A stretch of 39,242 bases of DNA, from NCBI GenBank assembly GCA_002314715.1, contig DCGY01000079.1, forward strand, positions 1 to 39,242, given 5' to 3'. The translations under genes and the position numbers were made by a program. How positions within the stretch are numbered: the stretch's first letter is position 1; each line of letters begins with the position of its first letter. Of this stretch, positions 1 to 8,588 are shown piece after piece. The notes beneath the pieces were generated by a model that ran no database searches, had not been told where the DNA came from, and was given only the letters and a program-made list of their open reading frames with translations. The DNA is from Lachnospiraceae bacterium UBA1766. Its GTDB lineage: Bacteria; Bacillota; Clostridia; Lachnospirales; Lachnospiraceae.

Positions 1-1602
1 GCATGTGGTGATAAGACCGGCACCGGCGAAACCGGATCTAGCAACAACAACAACGTAAACAACCAGGGTGGCAGCAGCACAACCCAGCAGGAAGCAAAAC
101 CCTATGACCTTACTACTCTTAAGATGGTAGTTGACGGTACTCTTACCGCAACCGTAGAAAACGGACAGCAGGCATTTGAGGAGCAGTGGGAGAAGGCTGT
201 TAGCGAGAAGATCGGTCATTCTATCGACCTTCAGATCAGCCAGCTTGACCACTCCGGATACAAGGATGCAGTTGGTCGTCTCCTTCTCGGTGGAGATCTT
301 CCTGATGTAATGCTTATGTCAGCAGATATGTTCAAGCAGTATGAGACCACCGGTCTTCTTTGGGATATGTCAGCAGCTTATGACAAGGCAGAGTTCCAGT
401 CTCGTATGGTTCTTTCTTCTATCAACCAGCAGATGAAGACTTCTACCGGCGCTCTTTACGGATTCGCTCCTTACTATGGTAATGGTTGCGTAACTTACGT
501 AAAGCAGGCATGGCTTAATGCAGTAGGCATGAAGGCTGAGGATATTAAGACCTATGATGATTACATTAAGATGTTAACAGCATTTGCTACTCAGGATCCT
601 GACGGAAACGGAGTAAACGGTGATACCTATGGTGTTATCGCAGCAGGCTTCGGTAAGATGGACGAGGCTCCTTACATCAACTACATGCCTGAGTTCTGGC
701 AGGATGCTTATCCCGCAGTTCTTCAGGACAAGAACGGTGTATGGTATGATGGTTTCCAGAGCGAAGCTACCAAGAACGCATTAAAGAGACTTCAGAGCGC
801 ATACAACGCAGGCTTAATCGATCCTGAAACTCTTACCGCTTCTACCAAGACCGCACGTGAAAAATGGTTCTCTAACGATCAGACCGGTTCCGCAGGTGTA
901 TTTACTTACTGGGCAGGTACCTGGTATCAGACTCTTACCGATAACCTTTCCAAGAACGGTGTTGACAACGAGTTGGTACAGTTAGCTCCTATCCAGGAGA
1001 TCACCAGCACAGTTGGTGGTTACCTCAACAGAGAAGCTCCTGTATGGGTTATCTTAGATGACGGTGACGGAAACAACGATCGTGAGCAGGCTATCTTCGA
1101 TGCATTCATCGAGACCATGCTTGACGGTGATACCGTACAGACCCTTTGGACCTACGGTGCTGAAGGCGTTCACTGGTCTACCGAAGCAGAAGAGTTTGAA
1201 ATCTATCCCGGCGACGAGAAGAAGAACAAGAAGTACTCTTATGAAGCAGGCAAGTTCCACTTAAAGCAGTCTCCTAACGATTCCAATGCACTTTGGAAGA
1301 AGAACCTTATCGATAACGCTCTTGTAATTGCTCCTTTGAAGGACACCGCTCCTGCAGCAGCAAACAAGGCTACCGATCTTGCTCAGCAGGGTAATGTATT
1401 CTTTACCAATAACTGTGTAGATGCTCCTGCAGGTGCTGCATGTAGCACTCTTACCGAGTACGCAGCAGATATCGCTGATGCAAAGAATGCAGTAATTACC
1501 AATGTCGTAACCAAGAACGCAGATGTAGATGCTGAAATTGCTAACTACGTAAAATCTGTTGGTAAGATTATTGAGCAGGCTCTTTCCGAGTTGAACAACT
1601 AA
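1..1602 (+). CDS. Carbohydrate ABC transporter substrate-binding lipoprotein (5' end missing)
   Basis: The reading frame is open from base 1, so the gene begins left of the window. The second codon is a cysteine preceded by alanine, fitting the lipidated Cys of a lipobox, so only the signal peptide seems to be missing. An Asn/Gly/Ser/Thr/Gln-rich linker of about 35 residues follows, as is usual for tethering a binding protein to the Gram-positive membrane. The remainder has the length and composition of a family 1 extracellular sugar-binding protein. The two permease genes directly downstream support a role in uptake, probably of pectin-derived oligosaccharides given the neighbouring enzymes. 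Codon use is strongly biased, suggesting high expression. The exact ligand cannot be read from sequence. Confidence 0.9.
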   Translation, partial: ACGDKTGTGETGSSNNNNVNNQGGSSTTQQEAKPYDLTTLKMVVDGTLTATVENGQQAFEEQWEKAVSEKIGHSIDLQISQLDHSGYKDAVGRLLLGGDLPDVMLMSADMFKQYETTGLLWDMSAAYDKAEFQSRMVLSSINQQMKTSTGALYGFAPYYGNGCVTYVKQAWLNAVGMKAEDIKTYDDYIKMLTAFATQDPDGNGVNGDTYGVIAAGFGKMDEAPYINYMPEFWQDAYPAVLQDKNGVWYDGFQSEATKNALKRLQSAYNAGLIDPETLTASTKTAREKWFSNDQTGSAGVFTYWAGTWYQTLTDNLSKNGVDNELVQLAPIQEITSTVGGYLNREAPVWVILDDGDGNNDREQAIFDAFIETMLDGDTVQTLWTYGAEGVHWSTEAEEFEIYPGDEKKNKKYSYEAGKFHLKQSPNDSNALWKKNLIDNALVIAPLKDTAPAAANKATDLAQQGNVFFTNNCVDAPAGAACSTLTEYAADIADAKNAVITNVVTKNADVDAEIANYVKSVGKIIEQALSELNN

Positions 1603-1628
1603 TTGTAATTGTAGAAGTATAAAAAATG

Positions 1629-1664
1629 AAAACTGCCCTGCAAACTGTCAGGGCAGTTTTTTAC
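1629..1664 (+). terminator. Intercistronic terminator between binding protein and permeases
   Basis: A 12-bp inverted repeat (AAAACTGCCCTG at 1629-1640, CAGGGCAGTTTT at 1649-1660) encloses an 8-nt loop and runs into a T tract. It lies between the binding-protein gene and the two permease genes. Partial read-through would give more binding protein than permease, a common arrangement for ABC importers. Confidence 0.85.
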
Positions 1665-1710
1665 TCAAAAGATTTATTGAACGAATGACTACAGAAAGGA
1701 ATTGGATGGA

Positions 1711-2691
1711 ATGAGTATGAAGAAAGTCAAACTTACATCCACCGGAGCTGAAATTCGAAAGAAACCGCTTAAACTGCGTATTTGGCAGAGCAGAGGTTTC
1801 TATGTAATGTTTTTGCCGGTTTTGATTTTTGTTGCGATTATGTATTATTGGCCTATGCTTGGTATTCGATTTTCGTTTTATCAGTACAAAGCAGCAGGCA
1901 GAGGAGCAATGACTTGGGTAGGCTTACAACACTTCCAGACCATGTTCTTTAACCCTGTTAAATCAGGAGCCTTTTGGAATGCATTTCGCAATACACTTGT
2001 ACTGAGCGTTATTAAATTGTTGATTACAACCTTTACCTCAGTAATTGTATCTATTTTCTTAAACGAAATGCAGAGCCTGAAAGCTAAGAAGTCTTTACAG
2101 ACCATTATTTATCTGCCTCACTTTATGTCATGGGCTGTAGTTGCTTCTATTTTCTCCTTGTTCTTATCTCCTTCCAGCACAGGTCTTGTAAACGGTGTGC
2201 TCAGAAGTATGGGAGTTGTAGGAGAAGGCGAATATATTTATTTCCTTGCAAATACCGCTTGGTGGAGACCGATTTATTACCTGATCAATATTTGGAAGGA
2301 AACCGGTTGGGGAACCATTATCTTCCTTGCAACCTTGTCCGGTATTAACCCTGAATTGTATGAAGCCGGTGATATTGATGGTGCAACCCGAGTTCAGAAG
2401 ATTTGGTACATTACCGTTCCCGCACTCGCAAACACAATTATTACCGTATTGATTCTTAACCTTGCGAAGGTTATGAACCTGTTCGAGTCAGTATTCGTTC
2501 TTTACAATACTGCAGTATATGAAGTATCCGATGTTATCTCCACTTACATCTATCGTCAGACCTTTGCTACTATGAACCCGGATTACGGATTCTCAACGGC
2601 AGTCGGCTTGTTTAAGTCTTTGGTTGGTTGTGTACTTGTATTGGTTTGCAACCGCTTAAGTAAAAAGACCCGTGGCCGTGGTATTGTATAA
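1711..2691 (+). CDS. Carbohydrate ABC transporter permease (LplB/YtcP type)
   Basis: This integral membrane protein of 326 residues has about six hydrophobic segments and an N-terminal basic stretch. The cytoplasmic EAA loop that contacts the ATPase is visible as ELYEAGDIDGA followed by IWYITVPAL. It would form the translocation pore with the next gene. I chose ATG 1711 because AGAAAGGA at 1693-1700 lies 10 nt upstream. A TTG at 1702 in the same frame would leave almost no spacing. The family is known for complex plant polysaccharide oligosaccharides in Bacillota and depends on a shared MsmX-like ATPase. No ATPase gene is in the window. Confidence 0.9.
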   Translation: MSMKKVKLTSTGAEIRKKPLKLRIWQSRGFYVMFLPVLIFVAIMYYWPMLGIRFSFYQYKAAGRGAMTWVGLQHFQTMFFNPVKSGAFWNAFRNTLVLSVIKLLITTFTSVIVSIFLNEMQSLKAKKSLQTIIYLPHFMSWAVVASIFSLFLSPSSTGLVNGVLRSMGVVGEGEYIYFLANTAWWRPIYYLINIWKETGWGTIIFLATLSGINPELYEAGDIDGATRVQKIWYITVPALANTIITVLILNLAKVMNLFESVFVLYNTAVYEVSDVISTYIYRQTFATMNPDYGFSTAVGLFKSLVGCVLVLVCNRLSKKTRGRGIV

Positions 2692-2708
2692 GGGAGGAGG
2701 ATGAGACA

Positions 2709-3575
2709 ATGGCTAAAGAAAAGATTATTGCACCTCCTAAGAAAAAGAAGGTCGGCACATTTGATATTGTAAATTATATTGTTTTCATTTTGATTGGATT
2801 GATCATTATCCTTCCTATGTGGAAGGTTTTGGTAGACTCCCTGAACAGATATGGTGTTTACCAGTTTAGACTTTGGCCCAGAGATTTTACTCTGGAAGGT
2901 TATCTTACCATTATCAAAACTACCCGTTTGATTAAACCGTTCTTCATTTCCCTGTTGACTACCGTATTGGGAACCTTCCTTGGATTGTTCTTGTCAACAC
3001 TCGGTGGTTATGTATTGATTCAGTTTGATATGCCCGGTAGAAATATCTTTGCTTACTTCCTTTTGTTTACCATGATTTTCTCCGGTGGTATGATTCCTGA
3101 GTACTTGGTAATGAAGCAGTTGGGCTTGGTAGACAGCTGGTGGATTTTGGTATTTAAGCATGGTATTAATGTTTATAACCTGGTACTTATGAGAAACTTC
3201 TTCGAAGGCGTACCTGCTTCCCTTTATGAGGCAGCTCGAATCGACGGATGTTCTCCTATGGGAATCTTCTTCCGTATCGTACTTCCTCTTTCCAAGGCAG
3301 CACTTGCATCCATTGGTTTGATGTTTGCAGTTACCGTATGGAATGATTACTCAACCGTACAGATTTACATTACCAATCCGGATAATGTAAACTTCCAGTA
3401 CAAGTTGAGAACGATGATTATGGATGGTGATACACCTACCACATCCTATAATATTTCGCAGACAACCTTGTACAATGCGGGTATTATTGTTGCAATTCTT
3501 CCTTTCATGCTTCTGTATCCTTTCCTTCAGAAGTACTTTGTAACCGGTGTAAATATTGGTGCCGTAAAGGAATAA
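2709..3575 (+). CDS. Carbohydrate ABC transporter permease (YtcP/AraQ type)
   Basis: The protein has 288 residues with about six membrane segments and pairs with the upstream permease. Its EAA loop reads SLYEAARIDGC followed by IFFRIVLPLS. The start ATG 2709 follows a strong AGGGAGGAGG at 2691-2700, only 17 nt after the previous stop, so the two permeases are co-transcribed and probably co-translated. The hydrophobic N-terminal region with a basic lead (APPKKKKVG) fits the cytoplasmic N-terminus typical of the family. Substrate is inferred only from the pectin-gene context. Confidence 0.9.
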   Translation: MAKEKIIAPPKKKKVGTFDIVNYIVFILIGLIIILPMWKVLVDSLNRYGVYQFRLWPRDFTLEGYLTIIKTTRLIKPFFISLLTTVLGTFLGLFLSTLGGYVLIQFDMPGRNIFAYFLLFTMIFSGGMIPEYLVMKQLGLVDSWWILVFKHGINVYNLVLMRNFFEGVPASLYEAARIDGCSPMGIFFRIVLPLSKAALASIGLMFAVTVWNDYSTVQIYITNPDNVNFQYKLRTMIMDGDTPTTSYNISQTTLYNAGIIVAILPFMLLYPFLQKYFVTGVNIGAVKE

Positions 3576-3589
3576 AACGAAACAAACAA

Positions 3590-3629
3590 AACCTCCGGCC
3601 GTGGTTCACAGTCGGAGGTTGTTTTTATT
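3590..3629 (+). terminator. Terminator of the ABC transporter operon
   Basis: AACCTCCG at 3590-3597 pairs with CGGAGGTT at 3613-3620 around a 15-nt loop. A T-rich run follows. It lies just after the second permease stop and before the convergent gene ending at 3646. Confidence 0.75.
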
Positions 3630-3645
3630 TTAGAATCTTATTTTT

Positions 3646-4269
3646 TTATTCTTCATCGCCGTGGAAGCTGGCCAGTAAATTGCCGGAGGGATCAAAGTAT
3701 TCTACGGTAAGCTTTAAATCGGGGGTTCCGTTAAAGGCGTAATACATACTGCTGTAGGTCTTGAACTGTACCAGGGAAAGAGAAGTATTGGTATCGGTAT
3801 CCTTAGAGGAAAGCGTTACCTTGATATAGGTCAGATCTTCGTTTGCCTCGATATTGGTAATCTTTTTAAAACTTCCTTTTCCCACCATATCCTTGAAGGT
3901 TTCCTCTAAACCGTTTCGAAGGTTGCTCATCATTTCCTTGTGCTGTTCCTTTGTGATGGTATAAGTGATATTTCCTTCTTCGTCCAGGGTCATGGCTTCG
4001 TAGCCCAGCTCTTTTGCGGTTTTATCCAGCTTGTTTTGGGTGGCATCGGTGGCGAAGATGCCGGGAATCGTAAGAGCAATTCGATTTTCGTCCAGTTCTA
4101 CCAATTTTGATGCGCTTAGGTCGAAATTTCCATCCTTGCTGTTTAAAAAAGAGCCACTTTCGATTTGCTTATTGATATAATAATAAGCCAGTAGGGTCAA
4201 AAACAGCAGAGCGGAAAAAATCAGAAGCTTCACACCGTTTCCAACGGATTTTTTTGTTATATTTTTCAT
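3646..4269 (-). CDS. Unknown membrane-anchored extracellular protein
   Basis: I do not recognise this 207-residue protein. It has a short basic N-terminus and one hydrophobic segment at about residues 13-33, then a hydrophilic region with no second membrane segment, so it is probably a signal-anchored protein facing outward. The start is taken as the ATG at 4269 because AGGAG (complement of 4275-4279) lies 5 nt upstream. An in-frame ATG at 4284 has no comparable site. It is divergent from the DUF624-chemoreceptor pair, with 71 bp between the start codons, and convergent with the transporter operon. No catalytic motif is evident. Confidence 0.65.
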   Translation of the reverse strand: MKNITKKSVGNGVKLLIFSALLFLTLLAYYYINKQIESGSFLNSKDGNFDLSASKLVELDENRIALTIPGIFATDATQNKLDKTAKELGYEAMTLDEEGNITYTITKEQHKEMMSNLRNGLEETFKDMVGKGSFKKITNIEANEDLTYIKVTLSSKDTDTNTSLSLVQFKTYSSMYYAFNGTPDLKLTVEYFDPSGNLLASFHGDEE

Positions 4270-4300
4270 GTAAACTCCTATCAATTATGGTTTTTTTTGT

Positions 4301-4306
4301 TATAAT
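4301..4306 (+). promoter_or_regulatory. Candidate -10 element for the DUF624-chemoreceptor pair
   Basis: TATAAT at 4301-4306 lies 34 nt before the DUF624 start codon, in an AT-rich divergent region. I see no good -35 hexamer 16-18 nt upstream, so the call rests on the -10 match alone. Confidence 0.4.
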
Positions 4307-4340
4307 AAAATCATACCACAAGAAAGGAAATAATTGTAGT

Positions 4341-5009
4341 ATGAGTTCAGAAGAAAATAATGGATTTTTGGCAGTGGACGGACCCTTCATGCGTACCATG
4401 GAGCTGGTAATCAATTTGCTGCTTTTGAATCTTTTGGTAATAGTATGTTCTCTGCCGATTGTGACTGCCGGTGCTGCGTTTACAGCCATGCATCACCAGT
4501 TGTATCGCATGAGCAAGAACATGGAAGGATATGTGGTCCGGGATTTTCTAAAGGACCTGAAATCAAATTTTAAAACATCTACCGTTACCTGGCTGCTCAT
4601 GTTTGCGGTTGGATTGTTTCTCGCCATTGACTTGAAAATTTTCTGGGACGGAGGGGTTTCCTTTCCGGCAGCCTTTAAATGGGTGATTATTTCCTTTTCG
4701 GTGATTTACCTGTATGGGCTGGTATATTTGTTTCCGGTGCTGGCTCGGTATGACACCACACCCAAGAAGGCAATTAAGTATTCCTTCGTAATGGCATTTC
4801 ATAAAACCGGTATCATAAAGACTCTTATTATGATTGCGCTTTATGTTGCTCCCTGGATTATCGCCATGAATGTGGCCAATTTTGTACTGGCGAATTTCCT
4901 GTTCGGCATTTCTCTGCCGGCATATATCAATGTATTTTTGTACCGCAAAACCTTTGAAGACTTTGAAAAGAGAGAGGATGCTACGGATGAAAAAGGCGAA
5001 GAAAATTGA
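4341..5009 (+). CDS. DUF624 (YesL-like) membrane protein
   Basis: The protein has 222 residues with four to five hydrophobic segments and the DUF624 N-terminal pattern, including the stretch NLLLLNLLVIVCSLPIVTAG. YesL of Bacillus subtilis lies in a rhamnogalacturonan locus, and DUF624 genes commonly sit beside carbohydrate transporter genes. Their molecular function is not established. Start ATG 4341 follows AAAGGAAA; longer upstream readings lack a ribosome site. Its 3' end overlaps the chemoreceptor gene, so the two are probably translated together. A role in carbohydrate uptake or sensing is inference from context. Confidence 0.8.
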   Translation: MSSEENNGFLAVDGPFMRTMELVINLLLLNLLVIVCSLPIVTAGAAFTAMHHQLYRMSKNMEGYVVRDFLKDLKSNFKTSTVTWLLMFAVGLFLAIDLKIFWDGGVSFPAAFKWVIISFSVIYLYGLVYLFPVLARYDTTPKKAIKYSFVMAFHKTGIIKTLIMIALYVAPWIIAMNVANFVLANFLFGISLPAYINVFLYRKTFEDFEKREDATDEKGEEN

Positions 5010-6798
5010 CAAAGAGAAAATCAATTCTGTAAAGGAAAAGGTGGCAGAGACACCCAAGGTGAAAAAGGGTAGTCTGGCGTTCACACTGATTCTTTTACTG
5101 GTGGTAATTGTAGTGGTTTCCACCGTTTCCAATGTAGTAATGAGTCTGAACGTAAACAACATGGGAAATAATATTGATGAGCTGAGCGGAGAAACCGTTT
5201 CCAATATGCTCATGATTAATGAATCCCGCAGGTCACTGGAATCCATTCAGAAAAACTTTTATGCCTATGTTGCTTCCGGTGCTTCCGCAGATACCAAGGC
5301 ATTGGCCAAGGAAGGAATTGCCGGCGAAAAGAGTGCCATGGATAGCAATTTGACCAAGATGAGTGATAACGGTTGGGCGGAAGAGGTTAGTGCTCTTCGA
5401 GAGAATATTTCCACGGTTTATACCGCTATGGATGTGGTAATGGGCTATGCGGATTCTGAGGAAGAAGTAAATAATTCCACCGTAGTGGAGGTTGCCAAGA
5501 GAAAAAATTTAAACAGTATTAAGTATTCTATCGAAAACATGGAAACCAGTCTGAATCAGCTGTATGCCGGCTTTGAGGAAGAAATGGCCCGTTCTATTGA
5601 GGCTTCCAAAAAAATGCAGCAAAATGCCCGACTTCTTGGATTTGTGATGTCCGGTATTTCGCTGGTAGTAGGTATTATCGGTGTGCTGTTCGCGATTTAC
5701 GGAATTGCACTTCCCATGAACCGTGTCTCCAAGGAATTAAACAAATTGGTGGCAGAAGTGAAATCCGGTAAGGCAAATCTTTCCAAGAGAATTAATTATA
5801 AGAAAAATGATGAAATCGGTGGTATGGTCAACGGTTTCAATGAGTTCCTTCAGGTGTTGAATGGTTTGATTGAGAAAATCAAAACCGGTTCCCTCCAGAT
5901 TGAAAAGGCAGTAGAGACCGTAGAAGCAGATGTGCGTGAAACCGGAGACAAGATTACCGATACTTCCGCTACCATGGAAGAATTGTCTGCCAGCATGTTT
6001 GAGGCGAAGGATGCCGTGGAACGAATTACCGATAATATCAGTGAAATCAGTAACCAAATTTCCGGTGTGGCAGGAAAAACCAACGAAGGTTTGGATTTCT
6101 CCAATGATATTCGCCGCCGTGCAGATGAAATGAAATCCAAGGCAGAAGAAAATCAGAATCAGGCACAGCAGATTGTATCCGGTATCAGCAAGAATCTGGA
6201 GAATGCAATCCAGCAAAGCAAGCAGGTATCCAAGATTAACGCACTGACCCAGGAAATTTTGGATATATCCAATAAGACCAACCTGTTGGCACTGAATGCC
6301 TCCATCGAGGCAGCCCGTGCAGGAGAAGCCGGCAAGGGCTTTGCCGTAGTAGCAGAGGAAATTCGCCAGCTGGCAGATCAGAGCAAGGATACCGCAGGCG
6401 GTATCCAGGGTATCAGTGCTTCCGTAACCAAATCCGTGGAAGAACTGGCAAAGAATGCCGGGGATATGCTGAGCTTTGTAAATGCGGATGTAATGGATGC
6501 GTACCGTGAGATGGTTCAAAACGGTGCAACCTATCATGAGGATGCGGAGCAGATGGAACAGATGATGGTAAATATCCGTAATGCTGCAGATGAGTTAAAT
6601 AAGGCGGCAGCCGATATCAATATGGCAGCAGGAGCAGTGCTTGGTGCGGTGTCCGAAAGCTCCGTAGGTATCAACAGTGCTACCGAATACACAGTGGATA
6701 TCACTTCCCACATGTCCGGCATTGCGGAAAGCATCGAAAAGAATATCGATGTAGCCGCTCGTTTGCAGGAAGAAGTAAAGGGATTTGTGTGTGAATAA
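4987..6798 (+). CDS. Methyl-accepting chemotaxis protein
   Basis: The protein has 603 residues. In order: a basic cytoplasmic N-terminus, TM1 at about 28-50, an extracytoplasmic helical sensor of about 160 residues, TM2 at about 216-240, a HAMP linker and a long coiled-coil signalling domain. The conserved hairpin tip, which binds CheA and CheW, is clear around residues 425-460 (NKTNLLALNASIEAARAGEA). No C-terminal CheR-binding pentapeptide is evident. I chose ATG 4987 because GAGAGG lies about 9 nt upstream; ATG 4978 directly abuts it. The gene overlaps the DUF624 gene by 23 nt. Its place among pectin genes suggests it senses plant-derived compounds, but the ligand is unknown. Confidence 0.93.
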   Translation: MKKAKKIDKEKINSVKEKVAETPKVKKGSLAFTLILLLVVIVVVSTVSNVVMSLNVNNMGNNIDELSGETVSNMLMINESRRSLESIQKNFYAYVASGASADTKALAKEGIAGEKSAMDSNLTKMSDNGWAEEVSALRENISTVYTAMDVVMGYADSEEEVNNSTVVEVAKRKNLNSIKYSIENMETSLNQLYAGFEEEMARSIEASKKMQQNARLLGFVMSGISLVVGIIGVLFAIYGIALPMNRVSKELNKLVAEVKSGKANLSKRINYKKNDEIGGMVNGFNEFLQVLNGLIEKIKTGSLQIEKAVETVEADVRETGDKITDTSATMEELSASMFEAKDAVERITDNISEISNQISGVAGKTNEGLDFSNDIRRRADEMKSKAEENQNQAQQIVSGISKNLENAIQQSKQVSKINALTQEILDISNKTNLLALNASIEAARAGEAGKGFAVVAEEIRQLADQSKDTAGGIQGISASVTKSVEELAKNAGDMLSFVNADVMDAYREMVQNGATYHEDAEQMEQMMVNIRNAADELNKAAADINMAAGAVLGAVSESSVGINSATEYTVDITSHMSGIAESIEKNIDVAARLQEEVKGFVCE

Positions 6799-6814
6799 CG
6801 TTAGGACGATATGG

Positions 6815-6846
6815 AAAAAGGGACTGAGAAATCAGTCCCTTTTTTG
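6815..6846 (+). terminator. Bidirectional terminator
   Basis: AAAAAGGGACTGA at 6815-6827 and its complement ending in TTTTT at 6832-6845 enclose a GAAA loop. The A and T flanks allow it to serve both the chemoreceptor gene and the convergent serine hydrolase gene ending at 6849. Confidence 0.85.
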
Positions 6847-6848
6847 CG

Positions 6849-8321
6849 TTATGAAAGAAGTGATTGCCGGCAGACATAGGTACCCTGGAATTCGCCGAAC
6901 ATGGTTTCCTCTATCTTTCGCATGGTAAGTACCAAATTATCCGGCGTAAATACCAGCTCCATATGAATGGAACCTACAGATTCTCCCAACAACTGGAAAC
7001 GAAGATACAGGGTATCCTCCGACAACCAGACCCCGCTTCCGGCATAAGGAGTGTCATATTTCTCCAGTGTGCCCGTAGTCTGGGAATCGTAGGAAAAGGT
7101 AAAGGTAAATTTACGGGTACTGTCGGTCAGTGTCAGGATGCCGCCTTTTTCGCCGGTAGACAAAGTAAGTGCGTTCCATTCGGCCTTGTTTTCCGGGAAA
7201 TAAAATCGGGCATTTTTGCAGGGGCGACAGTTTCCCAAGGCTCTGGCGGTGGCAGCAGTGCTTCCTACCAGACATTCGGAAATGGGTTTTAGGGTATTGG
7301 CGGTCTCCAAATCCCGCAGTGCCTTTAAACTTTCCGGGTTTTCCGAAAGAGGAGCATCGGAAAGAGTATTGTATATAGTTTCGTAAAAAGCATCATACAA
7401 AATCTGGTTTCCACCTGCAAACCCCTGGGTATCGGAGGTGGTGACCAGAATCAGTTTCTTTTCCGGATGCACCAGGATGAACTGTCCACCCATGCCGTAG
7501 CAGACAAAGCCCTGCTTTTCGGTTTGCCAGATCATATATCCGTAGCCGCAGGCCTCGGAAGCGATGGGCGCATTCAAAAGGGTAGGAGTCAGGTTGGAAG
7601 TAGCAGCTTTGACAAACTCCTTGGAAATCAGCTGTTTCCCGGCATACGCTCCTTGGTTCATTAACAGGATACCGATGCGAAGCAAATCCTCGGTGGTGGC
7701 CATAAGTCCGGTGCCACCCATGGAAACACCCTGTCCGTCCAAAAGCATGTAGCTTTTCCGTGACAGACCAAGTTCCGGCATGGAAGCACGAAGGAAATCC
7801 ATCATGGGACAGCCGGCCAGCTTTTCGCATAAGGCGGCCAGGACATGGGCGGCTGCAGTATCATAGTGAAAGACAGTACCGGGGATTTTGTCCGGCGCGG
7901 CGGTAAAGAAGGAACCTACCCAGTCGGAGGTGAAATCGAACTTATTGTAAGAGCTTCTGGTATAACAGGTTCGCATCATCAGCATATTCCGTATGGTCAT
8001 TTGGGCCAGGTAAGGATGCACCTGTGCAGGAAGCTTTTCCGGGAAGAAGTCCACGATTCGATCGGATAAGGAAAGCTTTCCCTGATCGACCAAAAGACCG
8101 ATGGCCAATGCAGACATGGTTTTGGCGATGGAGAACATGCGATGTAATTCCCCTTCTTTTACCGGTGCATAATAGGTCTTTGACACCACTGCGCCATCTA
8201 CGTAAAGAATGGCACTGTGAAGGGGGAGATTTTTGGTATATATCTGTTGGTAAAAGGTTACTATATTTTCGGAAGATAGGCCCTTTTGCTCCGGGGATAC
8301 CATGGAAAAATCAGAATGCAT
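6849..8321 (-). CDS. Serine hydrolase, beta-lactamase/esterase fold
   Basis: The protein has 490 residues. The class C beta-lactamase/penicillin-binding fold is shown by S-x-x-K (S64-IA-K67 in FSIAK), a tyrosine at 153 in HYDTAAAH matching the second catalytic motif, and GMGGQ near 276-280 at the third. Residues after about 320 form an additional beta-rich domain. No signal peptide is apparent, which argues against a cell-wall target and fits a cytosolic esterase acting on imported substrate. I chose ATG 8321 because GGAAAGGA lies 8 nt upstream. The ATG at 8348 would sit at the predicted transcript start. Substrate is unknown; pectin-linked ester hydrolysis is a guess from context. Confidence 0.8.
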   Translation of the reverse strand: MHSDFSMVSPEQKGLSSENIVTFYQQIYTKNLPLHSAILYVDGAVVSKTYYAPVKEGELHRMFSIAKTMSALAIGLLVDQGKLSLSDRIVDFFPEKLPAQVHPYLAQMTIRNMLMMRTCYTRSSYNKFDFTSDWVGSFFTAAPDKIPGTVFHYDTAAAHVLAALCEKLAGCPMMDFLRASMPELGLSRKSYMLLDGQGVSMGGTGLMATTEDLLRIGILLMNQGAYAGKQLISKEFVKAATSNLTPTLLNAPIASEACGYGYMIWQTEKQGFVCYGMGGQFILVHPEKKLILVTTSDTQGFAGGNQILYDAFYETIYNTLSDAPLSENPESLKALRDLETANTLKPISECLVGSTAATARALGNCRPCKNARFYFPENKAEWNALTLSTGEKGGILTLTDSTRKFTFTFSYDSQTTGTLEKYDTPYAGSGVWLSEDTLYLRFQLLGESVGSIHMELVFTPDNLVLTMRKIEETMFGEFQGTYVCRQSLLS

Positions 8322-8355
8322 AAGCGAAATCCTTTCCGTTGAAATCATTGCCTTT

Positions 8356-8361
8356 ATTATA
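8356..8361 (-). promoter_or_regulatory. Candidate -10 element of the serine hydrolase gene
   Basis: TATAAT reads leftward at 8361-8356, which would place the transcript start near 8349 and supports the start codon at 8321. The -35 region is weak. Confidence 0.5.
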
Positions 8362-8474
8362 CCCCAATCCGTGAAAAACCGAAACAGAAAAATAGAAGGG
8401 AAATATGGGCATTTTGTTAAAGAAACAGGGCTTATTTTTGTATAGGTTTTCGGAAGGTTTTCCGCTTGAATTTA

Positions 8475-8504
8475 TTTACAAATGAAAAGTTTTTATGATA
8501 CAAT
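8475..8504 (+). promoter_or_regulatory. Promoter of the CE12-MATE-GH28-TIM operon
   Basis: TTTACA at 8475-8480 and TACAAT at 8499-8504 are separated by 18 nt. The predicted transcript start near 8511 abuts the palindromic operator at 8513, an arrangement suited to repression. Confidence 0.7.
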
Positions 8505-8512
8505 GGAAGAAA

Positions 8513-8528
8513 ATGTTAGCGCTTACAT
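8513..8528. promoter_or_regulatory. LacI-family operator (or cre site) at the CE12 operon start
   Basis: ATGTTAGCGCTTACAT is palindromic with one mismatched pair and has the AGCGCT centre typical of LacI-family operators. It sits directly at the predicted transcript start. It also matches the CcpA cre consensus with one mismatch, so the bound protein could be the repressor encoded at 15916-16932, CcpA, or both. Confidence 0.7.
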
Positions 8529-8539
8529 TTTTGCGAGAA

Positions 8540-8555
8540 AAGGAAGCGCTTTCTT
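8540..8555. promoter_or_regulatory. Second palindrome downstream of the CE12 operator
   Basis: AAGGAAGCGCTTTCTT has the same AGCGCT centre as the first site, lies 27 bp downstream centre to centre, and is symmetric apart from one pair. It may be an auxiliary operator in the 5' leader. Its arms differ from the other sites, so support is weaker. Confidence 0.4.
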
Positions 8556-8588
8556 AGGAAAATAAACAGAAATCAGGAGATGATTCAG

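Noticed and set aside
4563..5246. 227-codon minus-strand frame across DUF624 and chemoreceptor genes
   Set aside because: It runs antisense to two well supported genes and has no recognisable domain.
5737..6537. 266-codon open frame on the minus strand inside the chemoreceptor gene
   Set aside because: It is antisense to a conserved signalling domain, has no ribosome site and its translation is low-complexity hydrophobic and Cys/Gly-rich, typical of a shadow frame.
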